A stretch of DNA of 64,000 nt from an uncultured Aquimarina sp. (GCA_947498935.1 CANMMM010000022.1:1-64000); one strand, 5' to 3'. Shown: positions 26,328 through 35,928, numbered from the stretch's first letter. Notes: generated from the sequence alone by a model not told the origin. Translations and numbers: made by a program.

Positions 26328-28235
26328 TTACATAGATGCTTCTTCCTCCTGCTGAAATTGTAAATACGTATTGACCGTTTGATTGATGGGAGGAATATCT
26401 TCTTCTGTAATTGTAGTGAGTAGTACTTCGGTCAGTGGCGTGATGCTTACAATACGATTGGCTTGGTGTTCTATAATTTTTTCGAATAAATTACGTGCTA
26501 CTCTGGCATTTCCGAAGCTTTTATGTCGTTTTTCGTATAGCTTATCAAAAATAAATTGTAATTTTTCTTTTCCTTCTGCGGCTAGTACAAAATCATTTTT
26601 AGAACAAAACAATTCAAAAATAGCTATCAATTCCTGCGGTGTATAGTGATCAAAGGTAAAATAGCGATTAAAACGTGATTGCAAACCTGGATTCGATCCT
26701 ATAAAACCTTTCATCTCATCTGGATACCCTGCTACAATCACCACCAACTCCTGTCGATGATCTTCCATCTTTTTAAGCAATACCTCGATGGCTTCATTCC
26801 CAAAATCTTTCTTGGTGTCTTTCGCTAGTGCATAGGCTTCATCAATAAACAATACACCATCTATTGCGGTTTGTACGACTTCTTCTACCTTAAGTGCTGT
26901 CTGTCCTACATAGCCCGCTACAAGCCCTGTACGATCTGTTTCTACCAATTGCCCTTTATTTAAGTATCCTAAATGCTTATAAATTCTAGATACTAAGCGT
27001 GCTACTGTGGTTTTTCCTGTACCTGGAGGCCCCATAAATACCGAGTGTAATGAATTCGTAACATTCTTTAACCCTTGGGTTTCTCGGAGTTTCTGGACTT
27101 TTAGGAAATTAGATAGTTCTGTAACGGCGGTTTTAATGGTATTAAGTCCTATCAACTCCTGTAGCTCTGCCATTACATCTTCTAAAGTCTCATCGGCATC
27201 AATTTCGGTCTGTGTTACGCCTTCTAACTGCTGTTTCGGATGGGTGAGTTTATCATTAATCGTTTTAAGCAATTTTGTTTCTTCCTCTGAGATATGACCG
27301 TCTGCTTTGGCTATTAGAGAAGCGATACGATATAAGAAAGCACCTGCATTGACAAAATGTGGACTCTCCAACCTTTTTAAGATCGAGGGTAATAAAAATT
27401 CATTCTTATACGCCTCTCCCAAATCAAACAAGCGTGCTTGTTGGATCACCTCGATATTCTGATCAAAACTATCGGATTGCACAAAGGTATTAATGCGTTC
27501 TATAGACAAACTGGCTATGATGTCGTTGCCTTGTAATTTTTCGAATAGAAAGGCTAGGATAAATTTTATTTTAGTGGCTGCATCTGTATTCTGTGCATCA
27601 CTTAGTGGGTATATTTTATTAAATAACTGGATGATGTCTTGCAGAATCACATGCGCTGCTTGGAACTCTATGGCATCTTCTGTTTTTTGAATCATCGCAT
27701 TGATCGTATTGGCAAATCGCTTAGTACGATCTAAATCTTCTGCTAGCTGCTGTATTTTTTCGCCTTCCGTTTTTAGGATTTGTAAAAACTCATAATCGAT
27801 AACAAAGTTTTGCTCACTCGCTTCTTTTTGATTTACAAAATCCTTGAACTTATTGGCAAAATCAGCTAAACTCTTTTTCTCATCTTTCTGATGGAGTCCG
27901 ATAGCCTCTACAAAAGCGCGTAACTTCTGGAGGTGGGCTGCGGGTACTTCCTTAAAATCATCTGCTTCCAAGACATTGGGCGCTATTTCCCATTGCTGCG
28001 TTTGGGTATGAATATGTGTAGTCGTAATAATGATCGTTACGGCATCAATGGTGCCAGCGGCAGTATACAATACCAATAAATCTTCATTCTTAAGCCGTAG
28101 CGTAGGAAACAGTTTAGAAATAGTAATGATTTTTAACGGTCGAATCTCATTTCCTGCTATAAAAAAAGGACGTTCTGCTGCCGCTAACTGATTAAAAAAC
28201 TGTGTTGTGATTTTTTGGTATTTTCTATATGCCAT
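26328..28235 (-). CDS. AAA+ ATPase, CbbX/SpoVK-like, with TerB-like region
   Basis: 635 residues. The N-terminal half is helical. A segment near residues 305-335 (IASLIAKADGHISEEETKLL) resembles a TerB-type acidic helical domain. The C-terminal half is a classical AAA+ module: Walker A MGPPGTGKTTVARLVSRIY (near 395), Walker B/DEAYAL in LFIDEAYALAKD, sensor and arginine-finger region NPGLQSRFNRYFTF. The fold is that of CbbX and SpoVK, remodelling ATPases that act on protein partners. It ends the six-gene operon that starts at 33510, 170 bp after the ABC ATPase gene. That gap contains a MITE-like fragment and could carry its own promoter. No signal peptide, so it is cytoplasmic. Confidence 0.88.
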   Translation of the reverse strand: MAYRKYQKITTQFFNQLAAAERPFFIAGNEIRPLKIITISKLFPTLRLKNEDLLVLYTAAGTIDAVTIIITTTHIHTQTQQWEIAPNVLEADDFKEVPAAHLQKLRAFVEAIGLHQKDEKKSLADFANKFKDFVNQKEASEQNFVIDYEFLQILKTEGEKIQQLAEDLDRTKRFANTINAMIQKTEDAIEFQAAHVILQDIIQLFNKIYPLSDAQNTDAATKIKFILAFLFEKLQGNDIIASLSIERINTFVQSDSFDQNIEVIQQARLFDLGEAYKNEFLLPSILKRLESPHFVNAGAFLYRIASLIAKADGHISEEETKLLKTINDKLTHPKQQLEGVTQTEIDADETLEDVMAELQELIGLNTIKTAVTELSNFLKVQKLRETQGLKNVTNSLHSVFMGPPGTGKTTVARLVSRIYKHLGYLNKGQLVETDRTGLVAGYVGQTALKVEEVVQTAIDGVLFIDEAYALAKDTKKDFGNEAIEVLLKKMEDHRQELVVIVAGYPDEMKGFIGSNPGLQSRFNRYFTFDHYTPQELIAIFELFCSKNDFVLAAEGKEKLQFIFDKLYEKRHKSFGNARVARNLFEKIIEHQANRIVSITPLTEVLLTTITEEDIPPINQTVNTYLQFQQEEEASM

Positions 28236-28271
28236 ATCATTGGTATTAATGATTCTAACTTTTTATAATTT

Positions 28272-28380
28272 GTGATAAAAACGATTTTTTACACCCCATT
28301 TTTGAGTTCCGTAGCGTTGCTAAGCAACTCCCAATTACGAATACCACATTGCGCTAGATGTTTTTTTAAAAATGGTGTAT
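28272..28380 (+). repeat. MITE-like repeat, partial copy c
   Basis: GATAAAAACGATTTTTTACA and TTTTTGAGTTCCGTAGC..GCTAAGCAAC match the central part of the element at 19213-19370. The terminal repeats are lost. It lies between the AAA ATPase gene and the ABC ATPase gene. Confidence 0.5.
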
Positions 28381-28405
28381 ACAGACTATCGAATTGGCTT
28401 GAATA

Positions 28406-29215
28406 CTACCCGCCTATATCTATCTGCATCATTGCATCTTCTACCTCATGTACCAACTCATCAAAATGAGGTAGGCGTTTAGTAGCCCTAGTTCTATTAA
28501 ATGGTAGATCTATAGGAATGTGTTTGACAAAATTAGAAGGAGCGTGTTTCATGATGTAAATATCATCTGCTAGGTACACTGCTTCTTGTATATCATGGGT
28601 AACAAAAAGAATGGTAGGACTAAACTGTTCCCAGATACCAATCAATAAATCCTGCATCTGCAATCGCGTCTTAATATCCAATGCTCCAAAAGGTTCGTCC
28701 ATAAGCAAAATCTCTGGATTAGACATCAGGCTTCGTGCAATGGCTACTCGCTGTAATTGCCCCCCAGAAAGTGTTGGGTACTGCGCATATTTTTTTTGAT
28801 GTCCATCTAGCCCTACTAGCTGAATCATCTCCATCGCTTTTTCGTCTCGTTCTTTTTTGGACACTCCCTTAAATCGCAAGCCTAAGCCTACATTATCCAA
28901 TACGGTCATCCAAGGTAAGGATGAGTACTGCTGGAATACCATGCTTACGCGATTTTCTTTGCTTACAGGTTTTCCTTTGACCAACACACTACCTGTAGTA
29001 GGGGTTTGCAAACCTGCTATATAACGCAATAAGGTAGATTTTCCGCAACCAGACATGCCTAGAATAACGGTAAACTGTCCTTGCATGGGCTTATCTTCTA
29101 CCAATAGGTCTAAGTTTTCTATAATATTGGTTTTTCCGCCATCATAGGATTGAGAAATCCCTCGTAACTCTATGACATTAGGTGCTTGGAGATCATCTGT
29201 AAATTGTAATGCCAT
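28406..29215 (-). CDS. ABC transporter ATP-binding protein, NitT/TauT type
   Basis: 269 residues. The ATP-binding cassette is complete: Walker A LGMSGCGKSTLLR, Q loop MVFQQYSSLPWM, signature LSGGQLQRVAIARSLM, Walker B ILLMDEPFGALD and H loop LFVTHDIQEA. The sequence type is that of nitrate/taurine/sulfonate importers. It is transcribed after the permease with one base between the stop and the start, and forms an importer with the permease (29217-30185) and the binding protein (30185-31738). Confidence 0.93.
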   Translation of the reverse strand: MALQFTDDLQAPNVIELRGISQSYDGGKTNIIENLDLLVEDKPMQGQFTVILGMSGCGKSTLLRYIAGLQTPTTGSVLVKGKPVSKENRVSMVFQQYSSLPWMTVLDNVGLGLRFKGVSKKERDEKAMEMIQLVGLDGHQKKYAQYPTLSGGQLQRVAIARSLMSNPEILLMDEPFGALDIKTRLQMQDLLIGIWEQFSPTILFVTHDIQEAVYLADDIYIMKHAPSNFVKHIPIDLPFNRTRATKRLPHFDELVHEVEDAMMQIDIGG

Positions 29216-29216
29216 A

Positions 29217-30185
29217 TTAGTGTTTATTACCTTTATTTATATGTTTATATGGGAACAATAACTTATCCACCATCACGAATAATCGATCTTGCAGAATACC
29301 TATCACTACGATAATGATCAGGATGGCAAATGCTTTATCGATCCTACTCTGTCGCTTGGCTGTCCAGATCAGTTCTCCTATTCCGCCTCCTTTATTGAGC
29401 ATTTCTACGATCGTAATATAGGTCCAAGAAATTGCTGTTAATACTCGAATGTCATCGATCAGCTTAGAAAACACGTATGGCATATATACCGTTCTAATGG
29501 TTTGCCAAGAGGTAGCTCCTAAGGTAAATACGGTATTGAGATATACGTTTTGCACCTCATCAATCCGCTGTATGACTACGGGAATGAGGTATACGATGAT
29601 TCCAAAGGCTAGAAAAGCTACTTTCATATCACTGCCCAATCCTAACCACATGATAAAAATACCTGTAACGGCTGTGAGGGGGATAAAACGATACGAATTG
29701 ATAATCTGACTAAACAGCCCCCTGAATAAAGGCACTAAACCTAATAAAAATCCGATCGGTATCGATACTGCAATGGCGAGTAAATAACCTAGAAAGTTTA
29801 ATTTAATCGAATAAAACGTATTGCCTATGACATCGTCTTGACGATTGAGGTCTGGAAATGCTTTGATCACCTTGGTAGGTGAGGGTAATAAAGGGTATAC
29901 TTTATTTTTAGTCAGTCCATAGGCTTCTAGTGCTGTGACTTCCATTTTTTCTAACTGATCGTAGTGCGCAATTAATAAGGAGTCACTTTCGTAATAGAGG
30001 CGTTCTGCGGGTGCTAATTGCTGGGCAGTAATGGTATCATCTTGTGTAATCACTACTGTAGACAATAGCTCTGCCGCTAAAAACCAAACACCGATGAGTA
30101 AAATCGCACCGACAATGGTCAGTACGATTTTATCCTTGGGTGTTAAACTACCTCTGAGTTCAAAATATTGTTTGACTGCTGCCAT
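29217..30185 (-). CDS. ABC transporter permease, NitT/TauT type
   Basis: 322 residues. One N-terminal membrane segment (VLTIVGAILLIGVWFLAAEL) is followed by an unusual ~100-residue periplasmic insert and then five to six membrane helices. The EAA-loop region is TLGATSWQTIRTVYMPYVFS, which docks on the ATPase. The extra N-terminal periplasmic part is longer than in ordinary TauC/SsuC permeases. The start codon overlaps the stop of the preceding gene by one base. The transported molecule is unknown. Confidence 0.9.
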   Translation of the reverse strand: MAAVKQYFELRGSLTPKDKIVLTIVGAILLIGVWFLAAELLSTVVITQDDTITAQQLAPAERLYYESDSLLIAHYDQLEKMEVTALEAYGLTKNKVYPLLPSPTKVIKAFPDLNRQDDVIGNTFYSIKLNFLGYLLAIAVSIPIGFLLGLVPLFRGLFSQIINSYRFIPLTAVTGIFIMWLGLGSDMKVAFLAFGIIVYLIPVVIQRIDEVQNVYLNTVFTLGATSWQTIRTVYMPYVFSKLIDDIRVLTAISWTYITIVEMLNKGGGIGELIWTAKRQSRIDKAFAILIIIVVIGILQDRLFVMVDKLLFPYKHINKGNKH

Positions 30186-31738
30186 TAGTCTACTACCAAT
30201 TCGAAATCTGTTCTTCGGTTTTTAGACTTACAAGCCGCATTCTGATTGCGCTCACATCCTGGTACTGGTTTATCGGGGCCATTCCCTAGGATGATAAATC
30301 TATTGGTAGGCATGTGATGCTGCTGAATAAGGTAGTTGGCTACGGATTGTGCTCTTTTCTTAGATAAGATCACATTAGGTCCTCTAGACCCTACATTATC
30401 TGTGTTTCCTTCGATACGAATACGCGCATTAGCAAATGCCTTGGCAATAGGTGTAAACTGTATATCGATCAACTGCTTAGAATTTTCATCTAATTGGAAC
30501 TCTCCTGTTCTAAAACTAATACTTACTTTCTTAGAGGATAACGATTCCTTTTTGGTCAATGCTTCATTGACTGCTGTAAACTGCTTTTGTTGTTCGGCTT
30601 CGTGTGCATTTCCTGCCAGTGCTGTCGTTTTAGATACTAAATCCTTGGTCGATACCAATCTCCAGCTTTTTGCTCCTGCGGTACTATAGCCTAAGGCATT
30701 GTACTTTACTTTCATTTTATTGTACAGGTCTTCTCCTGTTACCCCACTATAGCTAGGGTTTAGTCCAAAAAAGTCTTTATTATCCCCATGCGTGGCTAAG
30801 CGTACATTATTGATTGCATCATAGCAGAAATCTTCTGGTTGTGACAATCCTTCTGCTAGGATTTTTGCTGCTTTTCTCTTATTCGCATCATTACTGTTTA
30901 ATTCAGAAGCTCCGATCATCCACCCTTCGTATAAGTTCTGCAATTGTGCTTTATGCGTTTCTACAAACTCTTTTTTAGCGATAAATACATCGGCTATGAT
31001 ATGCGTTGCATTTTTGGTACTTTCTAAGACACGAGATCCTGCTACTTTGCTTACACAATCTGCATCATCTGGACTCCATACTACTGCGGCGTCTACGGTA
31101 TTACTCTTAAAGGCGTCTGCGGCATCAATGGCGCTTGGTACTTCTACGATTTGCACGTCTTTTGGTGTCATATCACTGGCTTCTAATAACCAGATCAGAA
31201 ATGAATGTGAAGGCGTCATAGGGGCTACTGCTACTTTTTTGCCGCGTAGGTCACTTACCTTGTTAATCCCTCTGCGCGCTACAATGGCATCTCCTCCTCT
31301 ACTCCAATCTGCTTGGAATACTACCTGCGGTTGGTATTGTGCTAGTCCTGCTACTTCGGGAGGAAAGGCATCTATGGTAGCCCACATAAGATCTATCGAT
31401 CCGTTTTTAAAAGCATCTCTAGAAGCATCGAAATCATCGATCACCTCGAAGTTTACTTTAAATCCGTAGTCTTTATAAAATCTAGATTCGGTATTGGCTT
31501 TAAAACCTTCGTTAAAATATTGTCCTCCGGCATAGCCTCCCCAGGTTACGACTCCTACATTGATCACGTCTTTGTAGCCTTCTTTAGCCGTTGCTTCTTT
31601 TTTATCTAATGCAGTGACTTCTTCTATTTTATCTTGCACTGCTGGTTTTCTGAGTTGGGTGAGTAAATAATATGCCCCTCCGACGAGTAGCAATACAATT
31701 AAAATTTTTGAAAATGGTGTTAATCTACCCTTTGCCAT
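30185..31738 (-). CDS. fusion: NMT1-like solute-binding protein + OmpA peptidoglycan-binding domain
   Basis: 517 residues. An N-terminal uncleaved membrane anchor (ILIVLLLVGGAYYLLTQL) replaces the usual lipoprotein or secretion signal. Residues about 55-370 form a NitT/TauT (NMT1/THI5-like) solute-binding domain: VGVVTWGGYAGG, MWATIDAFPPEV, DLRGKKVAVAPMTPSHS, DAAVVWSPDD. Residues about 395-517 are an OmpA-like domain: FRTGEFQLDENSKQ, IRIEGNTDNVGS, LSKKRAQSVANYL and the arginine end KSKNRRTDFELV. The binding domain would be tethered both to the inner membrane and to peptidoglycan. The fusion suggests sensing or wall attachment rather than plain uptake. Confidence 0.9.
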   Translation of the reverse strand: MAKGRLTPFSKILIVLLLVGGAYYLLTQLRKPAVQDKIEEVTALDKKEATAKEGYKDVINVGVVTWGGYAGGQYFNEGFKANTESRFYKDYGFKVNFEVIDDFDASRDAFKNGSIDLMWATIDAFPPEVAGLAQYQPQVVFQADWSRGGDAIVARRGINKVSDLRGKKVAVAPMTPSHSFLIWLLEASDMTPKDVQIVEVPSAIDAADAFKSNTVDAAVVWSPDDADCVSKVAGSRVLESTKNATHIIADVFIAKKEFVETHKAQLQNLYEGWMIGASELNSNDANKRKAAKILAEGLSQPEDFCYDAINNVRLATHGDNKDFFGLNPSYSGVTGEDLYNKMKVKYNALGYSTAGAKSWRLVSTKDLVSKTTALAGNAHEAEQQKQFTAVNEALTKKESLSSKKVSISFRTGEFQLDENSKQLIDIQFTPIAKAFANARIRIEGNTDNVGSRGPNVILSKKRAQSVANYLIQQHHMPTNRFIILGNGPDKPVPGCERNQNAACKSKNRRTDFELVVD

Positions 31739-31812
31739 AATGTATTGATTGGTGTTATTTAGTTAGTTACTTTATAATGAGCACTAGGAATGCTAGTTCC
31801 CAGACCAGTTAC

Positions 31813-32826
31813 TTAGTCTTCGAAATTAAATAAGTCTGAGTACTGGTTTTGCTGTGTTTTGGTTCTGGTGATCGGTGCGTCTAAATCTACGCTATGCTGA
31901 TCATGCACTAATAAGTCTTTTTGATTCCCTAGGATGAGTGAAACGCCTTCGTTTTCCCATTTTTCGAGTAATTCGAGTCCTTCTTCTTCGAAGATTCCGT
32001 TTTGTAAATCAATAGAATCCATAAAATTGGTAGACATTTCCATGAAACGTTCCATTTCGCCTATTTTCATACTTACATCATCGGCGATGGCTTCTAAGGC
32101 TCTGTCGAACATCTCTTTCTTATCATTGTTTCCTGCGATGATATTCATGGCTGATTTCATGGCTGAATGACCTGCGCGTACTGCTTTGCGCTCTTGCTCT
32201 TTGACCATGACTTGATCTTCTATATCTTCTAGCAGTATTTCTGAGTTTTCATACATCTTGATCAGTACGCGGTATAGGATTTCCATTTTTTTATAGAGTC
32301 CATCTAATTTTAGGTTGGATTCTTGTAGTCTTCCTGCTTTGCGCGATTTGAGGATCATGATTCCCTTTTTATCACGCTCTTTTGCGGCACTGGCTAGCTT
32401 TAGGTTATTATTGATGTTCTTTTTATTGTCTTGGATGATGGCTTGCAAGCGTTTCATCTGCCCTTTGAGTAGGGCAATCTGCTTGTTCATCTTTTTTAGA
32501 TTGTCTTTTAGATCCTCTATATAACTTTTGAGTATTCCGATCGGATCGATCTGAATAAACAGTCCTGTTAGCCATCGCATAAAGGACTTATACATATAGA
32601 AAATGAGATTCCGCATTTTGGGGTCTAGTACGATATATATGAGTGCTCCCAGTACTGCTAAGAGTACTCCTAGATATAGGGTATTCTCTGCTATGGTGAT
32701 TAGAAAAGGAAGTACTTTATACAATCCGTAGAGTCCTCCTGCTCCTAGCAGTCCCATGAATAACATGCCTGTTTTGCCTTCTGGCCGTTTCCAAAATGAT
32801 TTGGGGTTTAATGCGTTATTGTCCAT
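31813..32826 (-). CDS. membrane protein with PspA-like coiled-coil
   Basis: 337 residues. Two membrane segments near the N terminus (MLFMGLLGAGGLYGLYKVLP and YLGVLLAVLGALIYIVL) are followed by IQIDPIGILKSYIEDLKDNL, which resembles the start of PspA/IM30 proteins, and by a long helical coiled coil to about residue 290. The C-terminal 40 residues are acidic. PspA-family proteins sense and support stressed membranes; the relationship here is by pattern and would need a profile search. Its start follows directly after the stop of the upstream gene (TAAATG), so the two are co-translated. Confidence 0.75.
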   Translation of the reverse strand: MDNNALNPKSFWKRPEGKTGMLFMGLLGAGGLYGLYKVLPFLITIAENTLYLGVLLAVLGALIYIVLDPKMRNLIFYMYKSFMRWLTGLFIQIDPIGILKSYIEDLKDNLKKMNKQIALLKGQMKRLQAIIQDNKKNINNNLKLASAAKERDKKGIMILKSRKAGRLQESNLKLDGLYKKMEILYRVLIKMYENSEILLEDIEDQVMVKEQERKAVRAGHSAMKSAMNIIAGNNDKKEMFDRALEAIADDVSMKIGEMERFMEMSTNFMDSIDLQNGIFEEEGLELLEKWENEGVSLILGNQKDLLVHDQHSVDLDAPITRTKTQQNQYSDLFNFED

Positions 32827-33510
32827 TTATTTTAAATATTTCTGCATTTTTAGTTTGTCTTCTTCTAGTTGGTTTTTTAGATGCTCATACGAACTCTTAA
32901 AATCATTTTGCGTCTTATTGATCTTTTGGTTGCTTTCCTCTAGTTTGGTTTTTAGCTCTGTGATCTGCGTTTGGTGCTTGGTGATTTCTGCGGTTAGTTT
33001 TTCGATCTGCGCCGATTTTTCTTTGATAATTTCCTGAAACTGGGCTATTTCTCGTTCTCTCCCAGAGACTTTATCATTGAATTGTGTTTTGAAAGCACCT
33101 ACAAACTGTTCGTTTTCGGTGTTTAAAATACCTAAATAGAAATCTGTGGTTTTCAATAATTTTTCTAGGGTCACTCCCATGGTCGAGGCGGTAGCAAAGG
33201 CAGAACGGTACTTTGTGGCTTCGTCCATCGGCATTTTTTCTAATGCTTTGAGTGATTTTTTGTATTCTAGGTAATCGAATCCTTCTAGGTTATTCTTCTC
33301 GATGGCCTGCAATAGCTTTTCTACGATTTTAGCATCTACTGCACCTGCTACAGCTGTTGGATCAGTGGTAGGCAATGGTGGTGGTGTAGTGCTATCGGCA
33401 GTAGGCTGCTGTGGTGCTGTTTTGTTAGCATCCTTAGGTTTTGGGTCAGAAGGTTTTTTATCTTCTTCGGTCTCCTCTACAATAAATAGTGATTTGAGAT
33501 TTTTAAGCAT
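32827..33510 (-). CDS. coiled-coil protein, first gene of the PspA-like/ABC/AAA operon
   Basis: 227 residues, no signal peptide. Residues 15-65 are a Pro/Thr/Asp-rich linker, residues 65-140 a small helical domain (EKLLQAIEKNNLEGFDYLEY onward), and residues 150-227 a long coiled coil rich in Lys, Glu and Gln. No named family recognised. It is the promoter-proximal gene of the operon and is joined without a gap to the PspA-like gene. It probably binds that protein through the coiled coils. Confidence 0.75.
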   Translation of the reverse strand: MLKNLKSLFIVEETEEDKKPSDPKPKDANKTAPQQPTADSTTPPPLPTTDPTAVAGAVDAKIVEKLLQAIEKNNLEGFDYLEYKKSLKALEKMPMDEATKYRSAFATASTMGVTLEKLLKTTDFYLGILNTENEQFVGAFKTQFNDKVSGREREIAQFQEIIKEKSAQIEKLTAEITKHQTQITELKTKLEESNQKINKTQNDFKSSYEHLKNQLEEDKLKMQKYLK

Positions 33511-33626
33511 GATGAATGAATTTAAACAAATTTAACAAAATATTCCTAGTTTACAGTAGTACAGCTTGGTACTATCGAAGGGATGTTGATCAAAAAGAAA
33601 TGATTGCTGGTACTGGTACTGAAATT

Positions 33627-33711
33627 GCGTTAGGGATAGCAGCGGCATCCTTTTTTGTTTTCCTAAAAAACAAAAAAGATATAGCGGATAGCCCGACCCT
33701 TGGGGAACGCC
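33627..33711 (+). repeat. cloverleaf repeat copy 6 (subtype A)
   Basis: Same layout as copy 1. The 3' arm reads GAACGC instead of TAACGC, so the innermost pair of the closing stem is lost. A 68-codon frame across it is only the translation of the repeat. Confidence 0.85.
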
Positions 33712-33812
33712 AAAAAAAATAGCACTACATCGGATGAGAGATTGAATGATACATAGATTACTACACTTTGTATATGATTAGTAGCTCATATCGCTAAAAT
33801 GTTACACTATAA

Positions 33813-34316
33813 TTAGCGAATTATTTTATCCCATGCGATTTTTACTCCTATTAATAGTAGTAAAAAGAACCCGATTAGATACTCAAACTTGCCGACAAAG
33901 AATACTCCAAAAAACAGGCGCTGTGCTATATATGTGATCACACAGGTGATCCCGATCATGAGTAATAGTCCGGAGAATTTACCGAATCCTGGTATGCTAG
34001 AGATGGGTACTGTTTTATGAATAATCATGAGCAATATACACATGGCGATAATCGGTACAAAATAGGTGATGAGTTCTAATTGTAGTAGGTTGGTGCGCTG
34101 TAAAAACACACTGTATAGTACTAATAGTACGGCTACTACTCCTGGAATGGCGATCGCATACATTAATCCGCCATAGAGATAGGTGATGGGTGCGGTAAAG
34201 TTGCGACGTTTGATAAATAGTAAGCCTAGTAAACTGATGATTCCTAGAATGACATAGTAACTGATAATGAGATGAGGCTGATCGCTCAACCAATGAATAA
34301 GGTCTTGAAGTGTCAT
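33813..34316 (-). CDS. integral membrane protein, unknown
   Basis: 167 residues and almost entirely hydrophobic, with about five predicted membrane helices (for example IISYYVILGIISLLGLLFI and MYAIAIPGVVAVLLVLYSVF). No catalytic motif, and I do not recognise the family. It starts at the ATG at 34316 and stands alone between the secreted phosphoesterase gene and the operon at 33510, on the same strand as both. It is separated from the operon by a cloverleaf repeat. It may be cotranscribed with neither. Confidence 0.7.
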   Translation of the reverse strand: MTLQDLIHWLSDQPHLIISYYVILGIISLLGLLFIKRRNFTAPITYLYGGLMYAIAIPGVVAVLLVLYSVFLQRTNLLQLELITYFVPIIAMCILLMIIHKTVPISSIPGFGKFSGLLLMIGITCVITYIAQRLFFGVFFVGKFEYLIGFFLLLLIGVKIAWDKIIR

Positions 34317-34484
34317 ATGCTGATGTGTTTCTTATAAAAATACTAACATTTTGGTTTCTAGAAAGTAATTCTACAGAAATCCAGTCTGATCTATAGCTAA
34401 AAAATGCATTCCCGAATCGGATGTACTGATTCTAAAATGCATCGTGGGTCGGTTAACAGGTAGCAATGACTTGTATACCTGTAA

Positions 34485-35750
34485 TTAGTTTTTGAGCACT
34501 GTAAGTGTCCCTTGGGCTGTAGCGTTTTTCCAATGTACATAGTACACACCACTAATTAATGTACGTACATTAATTGTATGTATTCCTAGAGGCAGTGCGG
34601 CTATAGTTTGTAGTTTTTTGCCTTCTGTAGTATATAGCTCTAATGCGGTGTTGGGTTCAAAAATATGCACTGTAAACTGATCTTTTATCGGATTGGTAAG
34701 TAGTTTGGGCGCTTGTATTTCTGTAGATATTGATGCTATATGTGGTGCTGGAGCTTTGAGCGGTGTGTGATATGTGATCGCCTTTGCGGTAGGAGCTTTT
34801 GCATAACTGATTTTTTTCTGAAAAGCACGTTGCCATGTCTGATCACATCTACGCAGTCCTATGGTCATTTGCCCGTTTTGTACATGTACTACAAAATACG
34901 ACCCCGATTTATTACTATACTGTGTAGCTGGCACATTATATACATCAATACCTCTCCATTTTTTTTGGGCAAACTGATGTGAGTGTCCCCAAAAAATTCC
35001 TGCGATGTTATAATTTTTGATTTGCTGGTAATAATTTTCGCGTTCTTGATCCGACCACCAGCCGCCATTACCCCATGCGTACATACTAAAATGATCAAAA
35101 CCATAATGATGAAAAATCATTACGGGAGTATTGGTATCACCGACAAAGGTTGCTAAATCCCATTGCAAGAACCAAAGGCTGTGGTTGGGCTTATTCCATG
35201 TATTGTTAAAATTATCTGGATCTCCATACCCTCCTGGGTATAAATTGAGTTGGATAAAATGGATTCCATTCCAGTCCCATGAATAGTGTACTCCATCAAA
35301 TGATAGGGCGGTAAGTCCGATACGACGATTGTTACGCGCTTGGATAGCATCTTTGACCAAGGTGCTTTTTAACGACAGGTCATGATTTCCGTATCCTTCG
35401 TAGAGTGGATATTTTAGTAATTTCTCTCCTGTTAACCCCCATAAGTCCTCAAATGCACTCCACTCTTGGTTTTCGTTATTTTCTGTGAGATCTCCTGTAA
35501 AAATAACTCCTCGGGGAGTGGTGGTTCGCTCAGAAACACCTGGTAGTTGCTGATAAGCAATCCGGTTCATATCTTCTACGCATTCTTTATTAACACGTAG
35601 CACATGATCTGATGGAGTGCCTGTATAGGTGGTTCCATGATGACAGTCTGAGGCTACTAAAAATGTAAGTGTTTCTTGTGCAGAAAGCTGCTGATTGGCT
35701 AAAAGTAGTACCCCCACTACATACTTTAGCCACATTTGGTTGTTTTTCAT
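34485..35750 (-). CDS. secreted calcineurin-like metallophosphoesterase with T9SS type A sorting domain
   Basis: 421 residues. The signal peptide ends at QLSAQ. The catalytic domain shows the five metallophosphoesterase blocks: SDCHHG, GVIFTGDLTEN, YGNHD, IFHHYGFD and FWGHSHQFA, giving a two-metal site. The last ~80 residues (TNPIKDQFTVHIF, ELYTTEGKKLQ, LISGVYYVHW, TLTVLKN) match a type A C-terminal sorting domain. The enzyme is therefore exported to the surface and probably hydrolyses a phosphodiester or phosphomonoester outside the cell. The substrate is unknown. Confidence 0.9.
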   Translation of the reverse strand: MKNNQMWLKYVVGVLLLANQQLSAQETLTFLVASDCHHGTTYTGTPSDHVLRVNKECVEDMNRIAYQQLPGVSERTTTPRGVIFTGDLTENNENQEWSAFEDLWGLTGEKLLKYPLYEGYGNHDLSLKSTLVKDAIQARNNRRIGLTALSFDGVHYSWDWNGIHFIQLNLYPGGYGDPDNFNNTWNKPNHSLWFLQWDLATFVGDTNTPVMIFHHYGFDHFSMYAWGNGGWWSDQERENYYQQIKNYNIAGIFWGHSHQFAQKKWRGIDVYNVPATQYSNKSGSYFVVHVQNGQMTIGLRRCDQTWQRAFQKKISYAKAPTAKAITYHTPLKAPAPHIASISTEIQAPKLLTNPIKDQFTVHIFEPNTALELYTTEGKKLQTIAALPLGIHTINVRTLISGVYYVHWKNATAQGTLTVLKN

Positions 35751-35928
35751 ATGATTTAATTGATTAGTTGATAGGCTAAAGATACTGGAGCAACTTTGCC
35801 ACTAACGGTACTAATTGTTATGATTTTATAAAATATAGAGGGGGCTGTAGCGACTAAGCTGCTCATTTCTTAATTTTTATATAAAAAAGTTAGCTCAATT
35901 CGCTAAAAAAAATAATCTTTGCATCATA

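Noticed and set aside
30996..31469. 157-codon frame antisense to the SBP-OmpA gene
   Set aside because: Shadow of a well-supported gene on the other strand; no family features.
33516..33722. 68-codon plus-strand frame
   Set aside because: It is the translation of a cloverleaf repeat copy; similar frames arise at other copies.
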